From positions 1 to 56,648 of the forward strand of contig NKIW01000013.1 in NCBI GenBank assembly GCA_002256205.1: DNA of 56,648 nucleotides. Direction: 5' to 3'. Origin of the DNA: Rhizobiales bacterium PAR1. GTDB lineage: Bacteria > Pseudomonadota > Alphaproteobacteria > Rhizobiales > Beijerinckiaceae. Position numbers and translations under genes: made by a program. Of this stretch, positions 28,087-36,471 are shown piece by piece; position 1 is the first letter of the stretch; each line of letters starts with the position of its first letter. Below the pieces are notes generated by a model, which saw only the letters and a program-made list of their open reading frames with translations, searched no databases and was not told the origin of the DNA.

Positions 28087-28109
28087 GCCGAATCCCTCCT
28101 CCCCTGCCA
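28087..28109 (+). repeat. tRNA-3'-end-like fragment, copy 1
   Basis: The sequence reads CCGAATCCCTCCTCCCCTGCCA after its first base and resembles the T-arm and acceptor end of a tRNA finishing in CCA. A related fragment lies about 100 bp downstream. The other tRNA arms are missing. Such partial tRNA ends are often left by integration of mobile elements. Confidence 0.4.
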
Positions 28110-28186
28110 TGCCCTGCCCATCGGTAGAACCCACGATTTTTCTGATCGCCGGATGAGCCTCGTCCAGCGATCAGCGAAGAGATTTG

Positions 28187-28211
28187 GGTTCGAATCTCTC
28201 CTCCGCTGCCA
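28187..28211 (+). repeat. tRNA-3'-end-like fragment, copy 2
   Basis: GGTTCGAATC is the T-loop consensus; TCTCCTCCGCTGCCA follows and ends in CCA. The flanking 5' sequence does not fold into a tRNA and the T stem is imperfect, so this is a fragment rather than a gene. Confidence 0.45.
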
Positions 28212-28289
28212 TTTTCCTTCCGTTCTTGATCTGCTGTGCGATTGGCTCTTTAATCGGGCCATGTTCCACGGTCCGAGGCGATCCGCGCG

Positions 28290-29207
28290 ATGAGCGATCT
28301 GAGAAGCCTCGAGATTTTCTATTGGGCCGCGCAGCTCAAGAGTTTCAGCCGCACCGCAGAACGACTCAACACGACTCAACCGGCCGTCTCGCAACGGATT
28401 TCCGCGCTGGAGGCTGAATTCGGCACGCGCCTCTTCGACCGCGGGGCCAAGGCAATTTCGCTGACGCCCAAGGGGCAGGTTCTCGTTGATTTCGCCGAGC
28501 GCTTCCTGCGGCTGCGCGGGGAGATGGTCGAGGCGATGGCGACGCCCTCCGCGATCCGCGGCACCTTGCGCCTCGGGGTGTCCGAATCCATCGCACGGCT
28601 CTGGCTGAACCAGTTTCTGCAGCAGGCGCACCAGATCTACCCCAATGTCGTGATTGATCTGACCATCGATATCACGCCAATCATGCGCGACCAGTTGCGC
28701 CGGGGCGAACTTGATCTTGCTTTCTTCCTCGGCCCGGTGACGGAGCCGCAGTTCTGCAATGTGCCGCTCTGTACGCTTCCGCTGGTGTTTGCGGCTGCGC
28801 CCGATCTTGTGCTTGAACATGAGGAGCCGCTCAGCATCGAGGCGGTGCGCAAATTCCCGATCATCACCTATCCGAAAACCACTTCGCCCTATCCCTTGCT
28901 GCGGGAATTGCTTTCCAGCCCGAACGAGCCCGCGCCGCGCATTTTCGGCAATTCCTCGCTAACGACGATCATCCGCATGACGCGCGACCGGATCGGGCTC
29001 TCGGTAATTCCGCGCGCGGTGATCGAGAAGGAGATCGCGGAAGGGCTCATCCGCACTGTGCTCACGGCTTTTGATATTCCGCCGCATGTTTTTACTGCAA
29101 CCTACCCGATGGCGATGTCCGGCGGTCTGGCGGGACCTCTGGCCGACCTTGCGCAGAAGATCTCGCACGAGGCACTGCCGGATAATATCCCCGCCACCGA
29201 CATATAA
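28290..29207 (+). CDS. LysR-type regulator of the DUF1445/Pxp island
   Basis: This is a 305-residue LysR regulator. The helix-turn-helix lies at about 1-60 ([19 protein letters not shown]) and the effector domain starts near [18 protein letters not shown]. It is co-directional with the DUF1445 gene 103 bp downstream and is the first gene of the island. A TATAAG/CTTATA inverted repeat overlaps its stop codon and lies in the promoter region of the DUF1445 gene, a likely target. The inducer may be 5-oxoproline or D-glutamate, which is inference from the neighbours. Confidence 0.93.
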   Translation: MSDLRSLEIFYWAAQLKSFSRTAERLNTTQPAVSQRISALEAEFGTRLFDRGAKAISLTPKGQVLVDFAERFLRLRGEMVEAMATPSAIRGTLRLGVSESIARLWLNQFLQQAHQIYPNVVIDLTIDITPIMRDQLRRGELDLAFFLGPVTEPQFCNVPLCTLPLVFAAAPDLVLEHEEPLSIEAVRKFPIITYPKTTSPYPLLRELLSSPNEPAPRIFGNSSLTTIIRMTRDRIGLSVIPRAVIEKEIAEGLIRTVLTAFDIPPHVFTATYPMAMSGGLAGPLADLAQKISHEALPDNIPATDI

Positions 29208-29219
29208 GATTTGCTTATA
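29203..29219. promoter_or_regulatory. Inverted repeat, probable LysR operator for the DUF1445 operon
   Basis: TATAAG at 29203-29208 and CTTATA at 29214-29219 form a perfect inverted repeat with a 5-base spacer. The inner TAAGATTTGCTTA has the LysR T-N11-A form. It covers the LysR stop codon and lies 92 bases before the DUF1445 start. The arrangement fits activation of the downstream operon. Confidence 0.6.
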
Positions 29220-29310
29220 CCTCCTGATCCAGAGATGCGATTGGACAAGGAAGGCAGCTCAAGGTCACTATCCCTTCACGAAAAGAAATCGACTTTCGGG
29301 GAGTTTTGCG

Positions 29311-30126
29311 ATGTCCATCGCCTTTCCACGGGCCTCATCTTCGTTTGATCTTTCGACCGGGCTCGGCACGCGTCTCGCATGCCGCAGTGGCGCGGTGACG
29401 GGTGCGACTTCGGGTATGGCGCCCGGTTACGTGCAGGGCAATCTCGCTGTTCTCCCCAAAGAGCTTGCCTATGATTTTCTCGCGTTCTGCCGTGCCAACC
29501 CGAAGCCGTGCCCCGTCATCGGCATTTCCGAGCCGGGTGATCCGCGTATTCCCGCGCTCGGGCGCGATCTCGACCTCCGAACCGATATTCCCGGCTATCG
29601 CATCTGGGAGAACGGCAAGGTTGTTGCCGAGGTGACGGACGCAAGCGCTTACTGGCGCGATGATCTCGTCTCCTTCGTGCTCGGCTGCTCCTATTCCTTC
29701 GAGGAGGCGCTGATCGAGAACGGGCTGCCGCTCCGCCATGTCGAGCGCAACAGCAAGGTGCCGATGTTCCGCACCAATATTCCCTGCACGCCGACCGGGA
29801 TTTTCTCCGGGCCGATGGTGGTGTCGATGCGGCCGCTCAAGCCGGCGGATGCCATTCGCGCGGTTCAGATCACTTCGCGCTTCCCCGCAGTGCATGGTGC
29901 GCCGGTGCATATCGGCCTGCCGGAGCTGATCGGGATTCAGGACGTGACAAAGCCGGATTATGGTGATCCAGTCGAGGTTCTGGACGACGAATTGCCGGTG
30001 TTCTGGGCCTGCGGTGTCACGCCGCAATCCGTCATTGACAAGGTGCGGCCATCCTTCGCCATCACTCATGCGCCGGGCTCGATGCTCGTCACGGATCTGA
30101 AGAACACGGACTTCTCTATTATCTGA
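29311..30126 (+). CDS. DUF1445 protein, D-glutamate cyclase / putative hydro-lyase family
   Basis: The 271-residue protein belongs to the DUF1445 family (Bacillus YcsI; mammalian D-glutamate cyclase has a domain of this family). Conserved stretches include [42 protein letters not shown] and [19 protein letters not shown] precedes the ATG at 29311. The mammalian enzyme forms 5-oxo-D-proline from D-glutamate. Bacterial members are often beside 5-oxoprolinase genes, as in the Bacillus ycsF-ycsI-kip region, and here pxpABC lies at the end of the same gene run. A role in 5-oxoproline or D-glutamate handling is likely, but the exact reaction of this member is not proven. Confidence 0.88.
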   Translation: MSIAFPRASSSFDLSTGLGTRLACRSGAVTGATSGMAPGYVQGNLAVLPKELAYDFLAFCRANPKPCPVIGISEPGDPRIPALGRDLDLRTDIPGYRIWENGKVVAEVTDASAYWRDDLVSFVLGCSYSFEEALIENGLPLRHVERNSKVPMFRTNIPCTPTGIFSGPMVVSMRPLKPADAIRAVQITSRFPAVHGAPVHIGLPELIGIQDVTKPDYGDPVEVLDDELPVFWACGVTPQSVIDKVRPSFAITHAPGSMLVTDLKNTDFSII

Positions 30127-30200
30127 ACCTGTATCTGAATCTGAGGCGCGTGCGTCCTTCGCTCCGCCTTTTATCTCGAACAAAGACAAGGGAGCCTTTC

Positions 30201-31457
30201 ATGAATCGTCGGGAACTTTTCAAGCACGGTGCGGCGGTTGCCTCGGCGGTGGCCATCATGGGATCAATCCGCGACGCGAGTGCGCAGGCGCAGGAAATTC
30301 CTATCGGCATCGTCTATCCGATGTCGGGTGCGAATGCGCAGATCGGTGTCGATGCGCGCCATGCCTTTGAAACGGCTGTCAATATCGTCAATGCCGCGCA
30401 TGATGTGAAGCTCCCGACCGCCGCGAATGCCGGTCTTGCCGGCCTCGGTGGCGCCAAGATCAAGCTGATCTTCGCCGACCATCAGGGTGATCCGCAGAAG
30501 GGCCGCGCCGAGGCCGAGCGCCTGATCACGCAGGACAAGGTTGTCGCCATCATCGGCAGCTTCCATTCCTCGGTGTCGAACACCGTTAGCGCGACCTGCG
30601 AGCGTTACACCGTGCCGTTCGTTTGTGCGGATTCCTCCTCGCCGAGCCTGCATCGCCGCAATCTGAAGTATTTCTTCCGTCCTGCCGCGCATGACGAGAT
30701 GTTTACATCCGCGATGTTCGATTTCCTCGATGCGCAGAAGGCCAAGGGCAATAAGATCGAGACGATCGCCCTTTTCTACGAGGATACGATTTTCGGCACC
30801 GATTCTTCGAACGTCCAGCGCAAGCTGGCTGCGGATCGCGGGTACAAGGTCGTCTCGGATATCAAGTACAAGTCGAATTCGCCGTCGCTGACGGCAGAAG
30901 TGCAGCAGCTCAAGACCGCCAACGCGGATGTGCTGATGCCGTCCTCCTACACGACGGATGCCATTCTGCTCGTGAAGACGATGAGCGAACTTGGCTACAA
31001 GCCCAAGAACATGATCGCGCAGGCGGCGGGCTTCTCGGAGAAGTCGGTCTTCGATGCGGTCGGCGACAAGCTCGCGGGCCTGATCTCCCGCGCCAGTTTC
31101 TCGGTTGACCTCGGCGTGAAGCGCCCGTCGGCCAAATACGTTAACGACCTTTTCCGCTCCCGCGCGGATCGCGACCTCAACGATAATACTTCGCGCCAGC
31201 TGATGGCCTTGCTGATCCTCGCCGATGCGATTGATCGCGCGAAATCCATCGAAGGCCCGAAGATCCGCGATGCGCTCGCGGCGACCAATATCCCCGGCGA
31301 GAATACCTTCATGCCGTGGAAACAGGTGAAGTTTGGCGAAGACGGCCAGAACGTCGACGCGAGCCCGGTGCTGATCCAGTACAGCGGCAAGGGCTTCAAG
31401 ACGATCTTCCCGGCGGCGGTGGCGGCGGGTGATCCGATCTGGCCGATGAATACCTGA
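30201..31457 (+). CDS. Branched-chain-amino-acid-type ABC importer binding protein
   Basis: This is a periplasmic solute receptor of 418 residues in the LivK/peripla_BP_6 family. The N-terminus has a twin-arginine-like motif (NRRELFKHGAAVASAVAIMG) and a cleavage region SAQAQ near 30. The mature part begins IPIGIVYPMSGANAQIGVDA and contains VVAIIGSFHSSVSNTV and the DRGYKVVSDIKYKSNSP region. The ATG at 30201 follows AGGGAG. It precedes livH by 142 bp, with a strong hairpin between. Context with DUF1445 and pxpABC suggests a ligand such as 5-oxoproline or an acidic amino acid rather than leucine. Confidence 0.92.
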   Translation: MNRRELFKHGAAVASAVAIMGSIRDASAQAQEIPIGIVYPMSGANAQIGVDARHAFETAVNIVNAAHDVKLPTAANAGLAGLGGAKIKLIFADHQGDPQKGRAEAERLITQDKVVAIIGSFHSSVSNTVSATCERYTVPFVCADSSSPSLHRRNLKYFFRPAAHDEMFTSAMFDFLDAQKAKGNKIETIALFYEDTIFGTDSSNVQRKLAADRGYKVVSDIKYKSNSPSLTAEVQQLKTANADVLMPSSYTTDAILLVKTMSELGYKPKNMIAQAAGFSEKSVFDAVGDKLAGLISRASFSVDLGVKRPSAKYVNDLFRSRADRDLNDNTSRQLMALLILADAIDRAKSIEGPKIRDALAATNIPGENTFMPWKQVKFGEDGQNVDASPVLIQYSGKGFKTIFPAAVAAGDPIWPMNT

Positions 31458-31488
31458 GAAAGCCGGATCGGCGTGGAGCGCCATCCGT

Positions 31489-31521
31489 TTCTCATGGCCG
31501 GGTCTGATCCGGCCATGAGAA
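31489..31521 (+). promoter_or_regulatory. Perfect 13-bp hairpin between binding-protein and permease genes
   Basis: TTCTCATGGCCGG at 31489-31501 pairs exactly with CCGGCCATGAGAA at 31509-31521, with a 7-base loop. No U-tract follows, so it is more likely an mRNA-stabilising or processing element than a full terminator. In importer operons such a hairpin often lets the binding protein be made in excess of the membrane subunits. Confidence 0.65.
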
Positions 31522-31599
31522 GGGAGGCCCCCACTCGAAAGCCGCTCAACGAGCGCCTGTGATCCAGCGGGCGCCATCCTCGACATTGGGAGTTATGTC

Positions 31600-32478
31600 A
31601 TGACCGCGCAAGCGCTGCTGCAAGTGCTTGTGAGCGGCCTGCTCATGGGCCTACTCTATGCCCTGATCGCAGCCGGCCTCTCGCTCATTTTCGGCCTGAT
31701 GGATGTCGTCAACTTCGCGCATGGGGAATTCCTGATGCTCGCGATGTATGCGACCTTCGGCTTTGTTTTTGCTACGCATCTTGACCCAGTCATCGGCATT
31801 CCGCTGGTGGCAGCGCTGCTGTTTATCGTCGGTGCCTTCTGTTACGCGGCAGTCGTGCGCTATGCGATGCGGGCCAAGGCCAATATCGGCATGGTGCAGA
31901 TTTTTTCGACCTTCGGGCTCGCGATTTTCCTGCAGGGCGCGGCGCAATACTTCCTGACGCCGGATTATCGCTCCATTCAGGCCTCATGGTTCGGCGACAA
32001 GACGCTCAATCTCGCCGGCGTGTTCCTGCCTTGGCCGCAAATCCTCGGCGGTCTGGTTTCGGTGATGGCCTTCGGTGCGCTCTACCTTTTGATTGCGCGA
32101 ACCGATCTCGGCAAGGCGCTGGAAGCGACACGTGAGGATCAGGGCGCGGTGGCACTGGTTGGCATCGACAAAAACCGCGTTTTCGCCATCGGCTGGGGCC
32201 TCGGGGCTGCACTGGTGGGGCTCGCGGGCGGTGTGCTGGCGATCTTCTACTACATCCATCCGCAGGTCGGCGCGGCGTTCGGCGGCATCGCCTATGTTAC
32301 GGTGGCGCTTGGCGGCTTCGGCTCGGTGTTCGGGGCGTTGGTCGCCGGGGTGATCGTGGGGCTGGTTGAGGCCGTAACGGCATCGATCTTGCCGCCGGCG
32401 CTCAAGAATATCGGGATTTATGCGCTTTATCTCGGCGTCCTTTTCTTCCGCCCGAGTGGCCTTTTCGGGAAGCTGTGA
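31600..32478 (+). CDS. Branched-chain-type ABC importer permease LivH-like
   Basis: This is an inner-membrane permease of 292 residues with about eight hydrophobic helices. It opens MTAQALLQVLVSGLLMGLLY, and the LSLIFGLMDVVNFAHGEFLM segment is the LivH signature. The C-terminal GGFGSVFGALVAGVIVGLVE follows the family. It overlaps the livM-like gene by 4 bases (ATGA), which couples their translation. With LivM, LivG and LivF it forms the membrane part of the importer. Confidence 0.94.
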   Translation: MTAQALLQVLVSGLLMGLLYALIAAGLSLIFGLMDVVNFAHGEFLMLAMYATFGFVFATHLDPVIGIPLVAALLFIVGAFCYAAVVRYAMRAKANIGMVQIFSTFGLAIFLQGAAQYFLTPDYRSIQASWFGDKTLNLAGVFLPWPQILGGLVSVMAFGALYLLIARTDLGKALEATREDQGAVALVGIDKNRVFAIGWGLGAALVGLAGGVLAIFYYIHPQVGAAFGGIAYVTVALGGFGSVFGALVAGVIVGLVEAVTASILPPALKNIGIYALYLGVLFFRPSGLFGKL

Positions 32479-33503
32479 TGACCCAGGAAACTCAAATTCC
32501 CGCACAAGACCTGCCACACGACGCCGCGCTGACGCATTTTGCCAAGTCGCGCCGCAACCAGTTGATCCGGGCAGCCGTGATCTTCGCCGGTATCGCCCTC
32601 GTGCCGCTCGCGGTTCGGGATACCTACCTTCAGAACGTGATGATCCTGACGCTGCTCTACGCTGCTGTTTCGCAGTGCTGGAACATTCTCGGCGGTTATT
32701 GCGGTCAGATCTCGCTGGGGCACGCGCTCTATTTCGGGATCGGGGCGTATGCGACCTCGGTGCTCTACGTGAATTACGCGGTGCTGCCGTGGTTCGGCAT
32801 GGCGCTCGGCGGGGTGCTCTCGGCGGCTGTCGCGCTTCTGGTTGGCAAGCTGACCTTCCGCCTGAAGGGCCATTACTTCGCAATTGCGACCATCGTGATT
32901 GCCGAAATCGGCCTCCTGCTGGTCCATAACTGGGATTATGTTGGCGGTGCGCTCGGCATTCAGTGGCCAATCACCGGCGACAGCTGGGCGACGCTGCAAT
33001 TCGCCCGCAACAAATTGCCCTACTTCTATTTTGCGCTCGTGTTCCTGATCGTCACTTGGCTGATCACCTTCAAGATCGAGGATTCGAGCTGGGGCTATGG
33101 CTGGCGCGCCGTGAAGGACAATCCTGAAGCGGCGGAGAGCCTCGGCATTGAAGTGTTCCGCTCCAAGATGGCGGCGGCGGCACTCTCGGCCTTCTTTACC
33201 GCAGTCGGTGGCGGCTTTTACGCGGCATTCGTCGCCTATATCGATCCGGAAAGTGTGATGAGCTTCCGTTTCTCGCTGCTCTTCGCCCTTCCGGCGGTGC
33301 TTGGCGGCATCGGAACGCTCTGGGGCGCGACGCTTGGCGCGGCGCTCCTGATCCCGCTCACCGAGATCACCCGTTCTTATCTCGGCGGCTCGGGTTCGGG
33401 CATCGACCTCATCATCTACGGCGGCTTGATCATGCTGGTTTCGCTGATGAAACCGGAAGGATTGCTCAGCCTGTTCCAGTTCCGCAAAGGGAGGCCTGCA
33501 TGA
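32475..33503 (+). CDS. Branched-chain-type ABC importer permease LivM-like
   Basis: This is an inner-membrane permease of 342 residues. The GGYCGQISLGHALYFGIGAY segment, the RLKGHYFAIATIVIAEIG segment and GYGWRAVKDNPEAAESLGIE are typical LivM features. It overlaps livH by 4 bases and livG by 4 bases. It pairs with LivH as the heterodimeric channel. No substrate information is visible in the permease itself. Confidence 0.94.
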   Translation: MMTQETQIPAQDLPHDAALTHFAKSRRNQLIRAAVIFAGIALVPLAVRDTYLQNVMILTLLYAAVSQCWNILGGYCGQISLGHALYFGIGAYATSVLYVNYAVLPWFGMALGGVLSAAVALLVGKLTFRLKGHYFAIATIVIAEIGLLLVHNWDYVGGALGIQWPITGDSWATLQFARNKLPYFYFALVFLIVTWLITFKIEDSSWGYGWRAVKDNPEAAESLGIEVFRSKMAAAALSAFFTAVGGGFYAAFVAYIDPESVMSFRFSLLFALPAVLGGIGTLWGATLGAALLIPLTEITRSYLGGSGSGIDLIIYGGLIMLVSLMKPEGLLSLFQFRKGRPA

Positions 33504-34237
33504 GCGCGCCCTCGGTTATCCTCGAGACCATTGATGTCACTCAGCGCTTTGGTGGGCTCGTCGCCAACTCGAATGTCTCGATCAAGGTCGGGCGTGGAGA
33601 AATCCTCGGGCTGATCGGGCCGAACGGAGCGGGTAAATCGACCCTCTTCAACGCGATTGCCGGGGCGCGCATCCCCACCTCGGGCAGGATATTGTTCGAC
33701 GGGCACGATATTACAGCGCTCACCGCGCCGGATCGCTGCCGGCTTGGCATCGCCCGGACGTTCCAGGTGCCGCGCTCGTTCGACTCGATGAGTGTTGTCG
33801 AGAACGTGATGGTCGGCTCGTTTGTTCGGGCGTCGAACGCCCGCGAGGCGCGGCAATTGGCGCTCGAAACGCTGCATTTCGTCGGCCTCGGCGCGCGCGT
33901 CGAAGACCCCGCGATCCAGCTGACACCACCCGAAAAGCGACGGCTTGAAATGGCTCGGGCGCTTGCCACTGCGCCCAAGCTGCTGCTGCTCGACGAGGTG
34001 ATGACCGGCCTCACACCGAGCGAGGCGCGGCTCGGCGTCGAGCTGATCCGCAAGGTGCGCGAGAGCGGCGTCACAGTGGTGATGGTCGAGCATGTGATGG
34101 AAATCGTCATGCCGCTCGTTGATCGCGCCATCGTGCTGCATCTCGGCGCGCTGCTTGCCGAGGGCAAGCCGACCGAGATCGTCCGGAATGACGCCGTCAT
34201 CTCCGCTTATCTGGGGGACCGCCACCGTGCTGCTTGA
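33500..34237 (+). CDS. Branched-chain-type ABC importer ATPase LivG-like
   Basis: This is a cytoplasmic ATPase of 245 residues. Walker A is GPNGAGKST, Walker B is LLLLDEVMTGL, and the LivG-type feature CRLGIARTFQVPRSFDSMSV holds the Q-loop. The signature region is unusual: TPPEKRRLEMARALA replaces the usual LSGGxQR, as in some LivG proteins that carry L(S/P)(Y/P)xxQRRLEIARAL. It overlaps livM and livF. The C-terminus (IVRNDAVISAYLGD) is standard for this family. Confidence 0.92.
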   Translation: MSAPSVILETIDVTQRFGGLVANSNVSIKVGRGEILGLIGPNGAGKSTLFNAIAGARIPTSGRILFDGHDITALTAPDRCRLGIARTFQVPRSFDSMSVVENVMVGSFVRASNAREARQLALETLHFVGLGARVEDPAIQLTPPEKRRLEMARALATAPKLLLLDEVMTGLTPSEARLGVELIRKVRESGVTVVMVEHVMEIVMPLVDRAIVLHLGALLAEGKPTEIVRNDAVISAYLGDRHRAA

Positions 34238-34934
34238 TGTCAAGGGACTCTCCACCGCCTATCAGGGGCTGATCGCGATTTCGGATATTTCGCTGAACGT
34301 CGCGGAAGGCGAAATCGTGGTCGTTGCGGGTGCAAACGGGGCAGGGAAATCAACGCTGCTCAAATCCATCTCCGGAATGGAGGTGCCGCAGAAGGGCGAG
34401 GTGATCTTCGCGGGCAGCCCGATTCAGGGCATGGCGGGGCACAAGATCACCGCAGCCGGCATCGCCTATGTGCCGGAGAACAAGCGGCTGTTTCCGCGCC
34501 TGTCTGTCGAGGACAACCTCCGCGTCGGCTCCTACCTTTACCGTGGACGACCGGATCGCTATGCGCCGCTGGATAAGGTTTTCACGCTGTTCCCGCGCCT
34601 GAAAGAGCGCCTGACGCAGCGGGCTGAAACGCTTTCCGGCGGCGAGCAGCAGATGCTGGCGATTTCCCGTGCGCTGATGACGCGGCCGCGCCTGCTGATG
34701 CTGGATGAGCCTTCTCAAGGCATCATGCCGAAGCTCGTGGATGAAATCTTTGAGGCGGTGAAGGCTGTGCGCGATTCCGGTGTGACCATTCTGCTGGTCG
34801 AGCAGCGCCTTGTCGAAAGTCTTGAAATCGCGGATCGCGCCTATGTGCTGCAAACCGGCCGCGTGACGCTTCAGGGCACCGCGAAGGAAATCGCTGACAA
34901 TCCGGAAGTCCGCAAAGCCTATCTCGGCATCTGA
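34227..34934 (+). CDS. Branched-chain-type ABC importer ATPase LivF-like
   Basis: This is a cytoplasmic ATPase of 235 residues. Walker A is GANGAGKST, the signature is LSGGEQQMLAISRAL and Walker B is LLMLDEPSQGIMP. The start is taken at GTG 34227, with GGGGGA 7 bases upstream, overlapping the livG end by 11 bases. A longer frame reaching to 34119 lies inside livG and does not match the family. The C-terminus NPEVRKAYLGI is standard. It is followed 18 bp later by pxpA, so importer and enzyme genes are one operon. Confidence 0.93.
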   Translation: MLLDVKGLSTAYQGLIAISDISLNVAEGEIVVVAGANGAGKSTLLKSISGMEVPQKGEVIFAGSPIQGMAGHKITAAGIAYVPENKRLFPRLSVEDNLRVGSYLYRGRPDRYAPLDKVFTLFPRLKERLTQRAETLSGGEQQMLAISRALMTRPRLLMLDEPSQGIMPKLVDEIFEAVKAVRDSGVTILLVEQRLVESLEIADRAYVLQTGRVTLQGTAKEIADNPEVRKAYLGI

Positions 34935-34952
34935 ACGAGAAGAATTGGTCTC

Positions 34953-35717
34953 ATGAGCATGATCGTCGATCTCAATTCCGACATGGGCGAAGGCTTCGGT
35001 GCCTGGACGATGGGGGCCGACGAGGCGCTTCTGGGTATTGTCACCTCTGCCAATATCGCCTGTGGCTATCATGCGGGTGACCCCGAGATCATGGCAGAGA
35101 CTTTCCGTCTCGCGAAGGAAAGGGGTGTCGCGATTGGCGCGCATCCTGGCTACCCCGACCTCTGGGGCTTCGGGCGGCGGCGAATCCCGTTCTCGCCGGG
35201 AGAGGTCGAGCGCTTCGTTGCCTACCAGATCGGCGCGGCACAGGCAGTGGCGGCTTACGCCGGACACAAGCTCACCTATGTCAAGGCGCATGGCGCGCTT
35301 TCGAACGCGGCCTCGGAAGATGCAACCCTTGCCCGCGCCATCGCGCAGGCGGTCAAGGCCGTTGATCCGAGCCTTGGCCTGCTGGCGATTGCGCTGACCG
35401 AACTCGTCAAGGCGGGCGAGGATGCGGGGCTTCAGACCTATCAGGAGATTTTCGCCGATCGTGGTTATACCGAGGAGGGCCAGCTCATCTCGCGTGCCAA
35501 ACCCGGCGCGTTGATCACAAATGCCGATGAGGCGGCGGATCGTGTTTACGCCATGGTGACCGAAGGCGCGATCATCAGCGCCAGCGGCAAGCGGCTGAAA
35601 ACGCCAATCCACTCAATTTGTGTGCATGGCGATTCCGCGCATGCTGTTGAGGCGGCTTCGAAGGTTCGTGCGCGGCTGACCGGCGCGGGCATCACGCTCA
35701 GGGCGTTCGCAGGCTGA
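34953..35717 (+). CDS. pxpA: 5-oxoprolinase subunit A (LamB/YcsF family)
   Basis: PxpA is part of the three-component ATP-dependent 5-oxoprolinase PxpABC, which opens 5-oxoproline (pyroglutamate) to glutamate. The 254-residue length is typical. Signatures are DLNSDMGEGFGAW at 6-18, ANIACGYHAGDPEIM at 33-47, GAHPGYPDLWGFGRR and YVKAHGALSNAA. The C-terminal SICVHGDSAHAVEAA is also conserved. It lies 18 bp after livF and 4 bp before pxpB. Presence of all three pxp genes together supports the assignment. Confidence 0.95.
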   Translation: MSMIVDLNSDMGEGFGAWTMGADEALLGIVTSANIACGYHAGDPEIMAETFRLAKERGVAIGAHPGYPDLWGFGRRRIPFSPGEVERFVAYQIGAAQAVAAYAGHKLTYVKAHGALSNAASEDATLARAIAQAVKAVDPSLGLLAIALTELVKAGEDAGLQTYQEIFADRGYTEEGQLISRAKPGALITNADEAADRVYAMVTEGAIISASGKRLKTPIHSICVHGDSAHAVEAASKVRARLTGAGITLRAFAG

Positions 35718-35721
35718 ACCG

Positions 35722-36471
35722 ATGACGGCCTCAAAAGCCAATTTGGCCTATCCGGATGGCCCGTGCTTTCTCGATTCCGGAGAGGCGGCACTCGTCGTGG
35801 AATTCGGGCGTGGGGTGGACCCTCAGACGCATGAGCGCGTGCTGGCGCTTGATGCGGCGCTTCAGGCCTCGCCGGTCGAGGGCTTGCGCGAAAGCGTGCC
35901 GACCTATCGCTCGCTGATGATCCATTACGATCCGCTCAAGCTCTCTCGATCTGACCTCATCGCGTATGTCCATCGCGCGCTCAATACGCCGGGCGGACTC
36001 GCGCGGCTGCCGGATCGCTGGGTTATGCCGTGCTGTTATGCGCCGCCCTTCGGCGAGGATGTCGCGGAAATGGCTGCAAAGCTCGGGATTTCCCCTGAGC
36101 AGGCGATCCAGCATCATCAGAGCGCGGTGTATCGCATCTATATGTATGGTTTTGCGCCGGGGTTTACCTATCTCGGCGGACTTCATGAGGAAATCGCGGT
36201 GTCACGCCGCGCGACGCCGCGGCCGCCGCATGCCGCCGGAGCGGTGCTGGTGGGCGGCGGTCTGGCCGCTGTTGCGACCTTCTCGATGCCGACGGGCTGG
36301 TACGTCGTGGGGCAGACGCCGGAGCGGCTCTATGCGCCGGAGCGCGACAAGGCGTTCCTGATGGAACCGGGTGATGAAATCCGCTTCCTACCCATCGATG
36401 CGGCGGAATTCGCCGCTCTGGAGGCGCGGGCGCTCACGGGAGAGATCGTCGCACGGAAAGAGCCGCTATGA
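35722..36471 (+). CDS. pxpB: 5-oxoprolinase subunit B
   Basis: PxpB (KipI/YbgJ family) is the smaller of the two carboxyltransferase-like subunits, 249 residues. Visible features are DSGEAALVVEFGRGVDP near the N-terminus, the PCCYAPPFGEDV segment (consensus P.CYG..FGPD), YMYGFAPGFTYLGGL and RATPRPPHAAGAVLVGG. The CYA/CYG difference is a small departure from consensus. It overlaps pxpC by 4 bases. Bacillus KipI also inhibits a sporulation kinase, but that role has no meaning in this organism type. Confidence 0.94.
   Translation: MTASKANLAYPDGPCFLDSGEAALVVEFGRGVDPQTHERVLALDAALQASPVEGLRESVPTYRSLMIHYDPLKLSRSDLIAYVHRALNTPGGLARLPDRWVMPCCYAPPFGEDVAEMAAKLGISPEQAIQHHQSAVYRIYMYGFAPGFTYLGGLHEEIAVSRRATPRPPHAAGAVLVGGGLAAVATFSMPTGWYVVGQTPERLYAPERDKAFLMEPGDEIRFLPIDAAEFAALEARALTGEIVARKEPL

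Larger units (their letters stand above)
27680..28289. other. Gene-poor spacer with tRNA-end-like fragments
   Basis: No gene is supported in about 610 bp. It contains a weak relative of the dispersed repeat (27763-27777) and two fragments resembling tRNA 3' ends (28087-28109 and 28187-28211). No intact tRNA cloverleaf could be drawn around either. The mixture looks like a scar of past insertion and loss between two operons. Confidence 0.5.

Noticed and set aside
28020-28215. Possible tRNA gene
   Set aside because: Only T-arm and acceptor-end-like pieces are present; no D-arm, anticodon arm or matching 5' acceptor strand could be drawn.
33500-34237. LivG-like ATPase as a defective protein because the usual LSGGQ is absent
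   Set aside because: LivG-type ATPases often carry a variant of this motif; Walker A, Walker B and length are normal.
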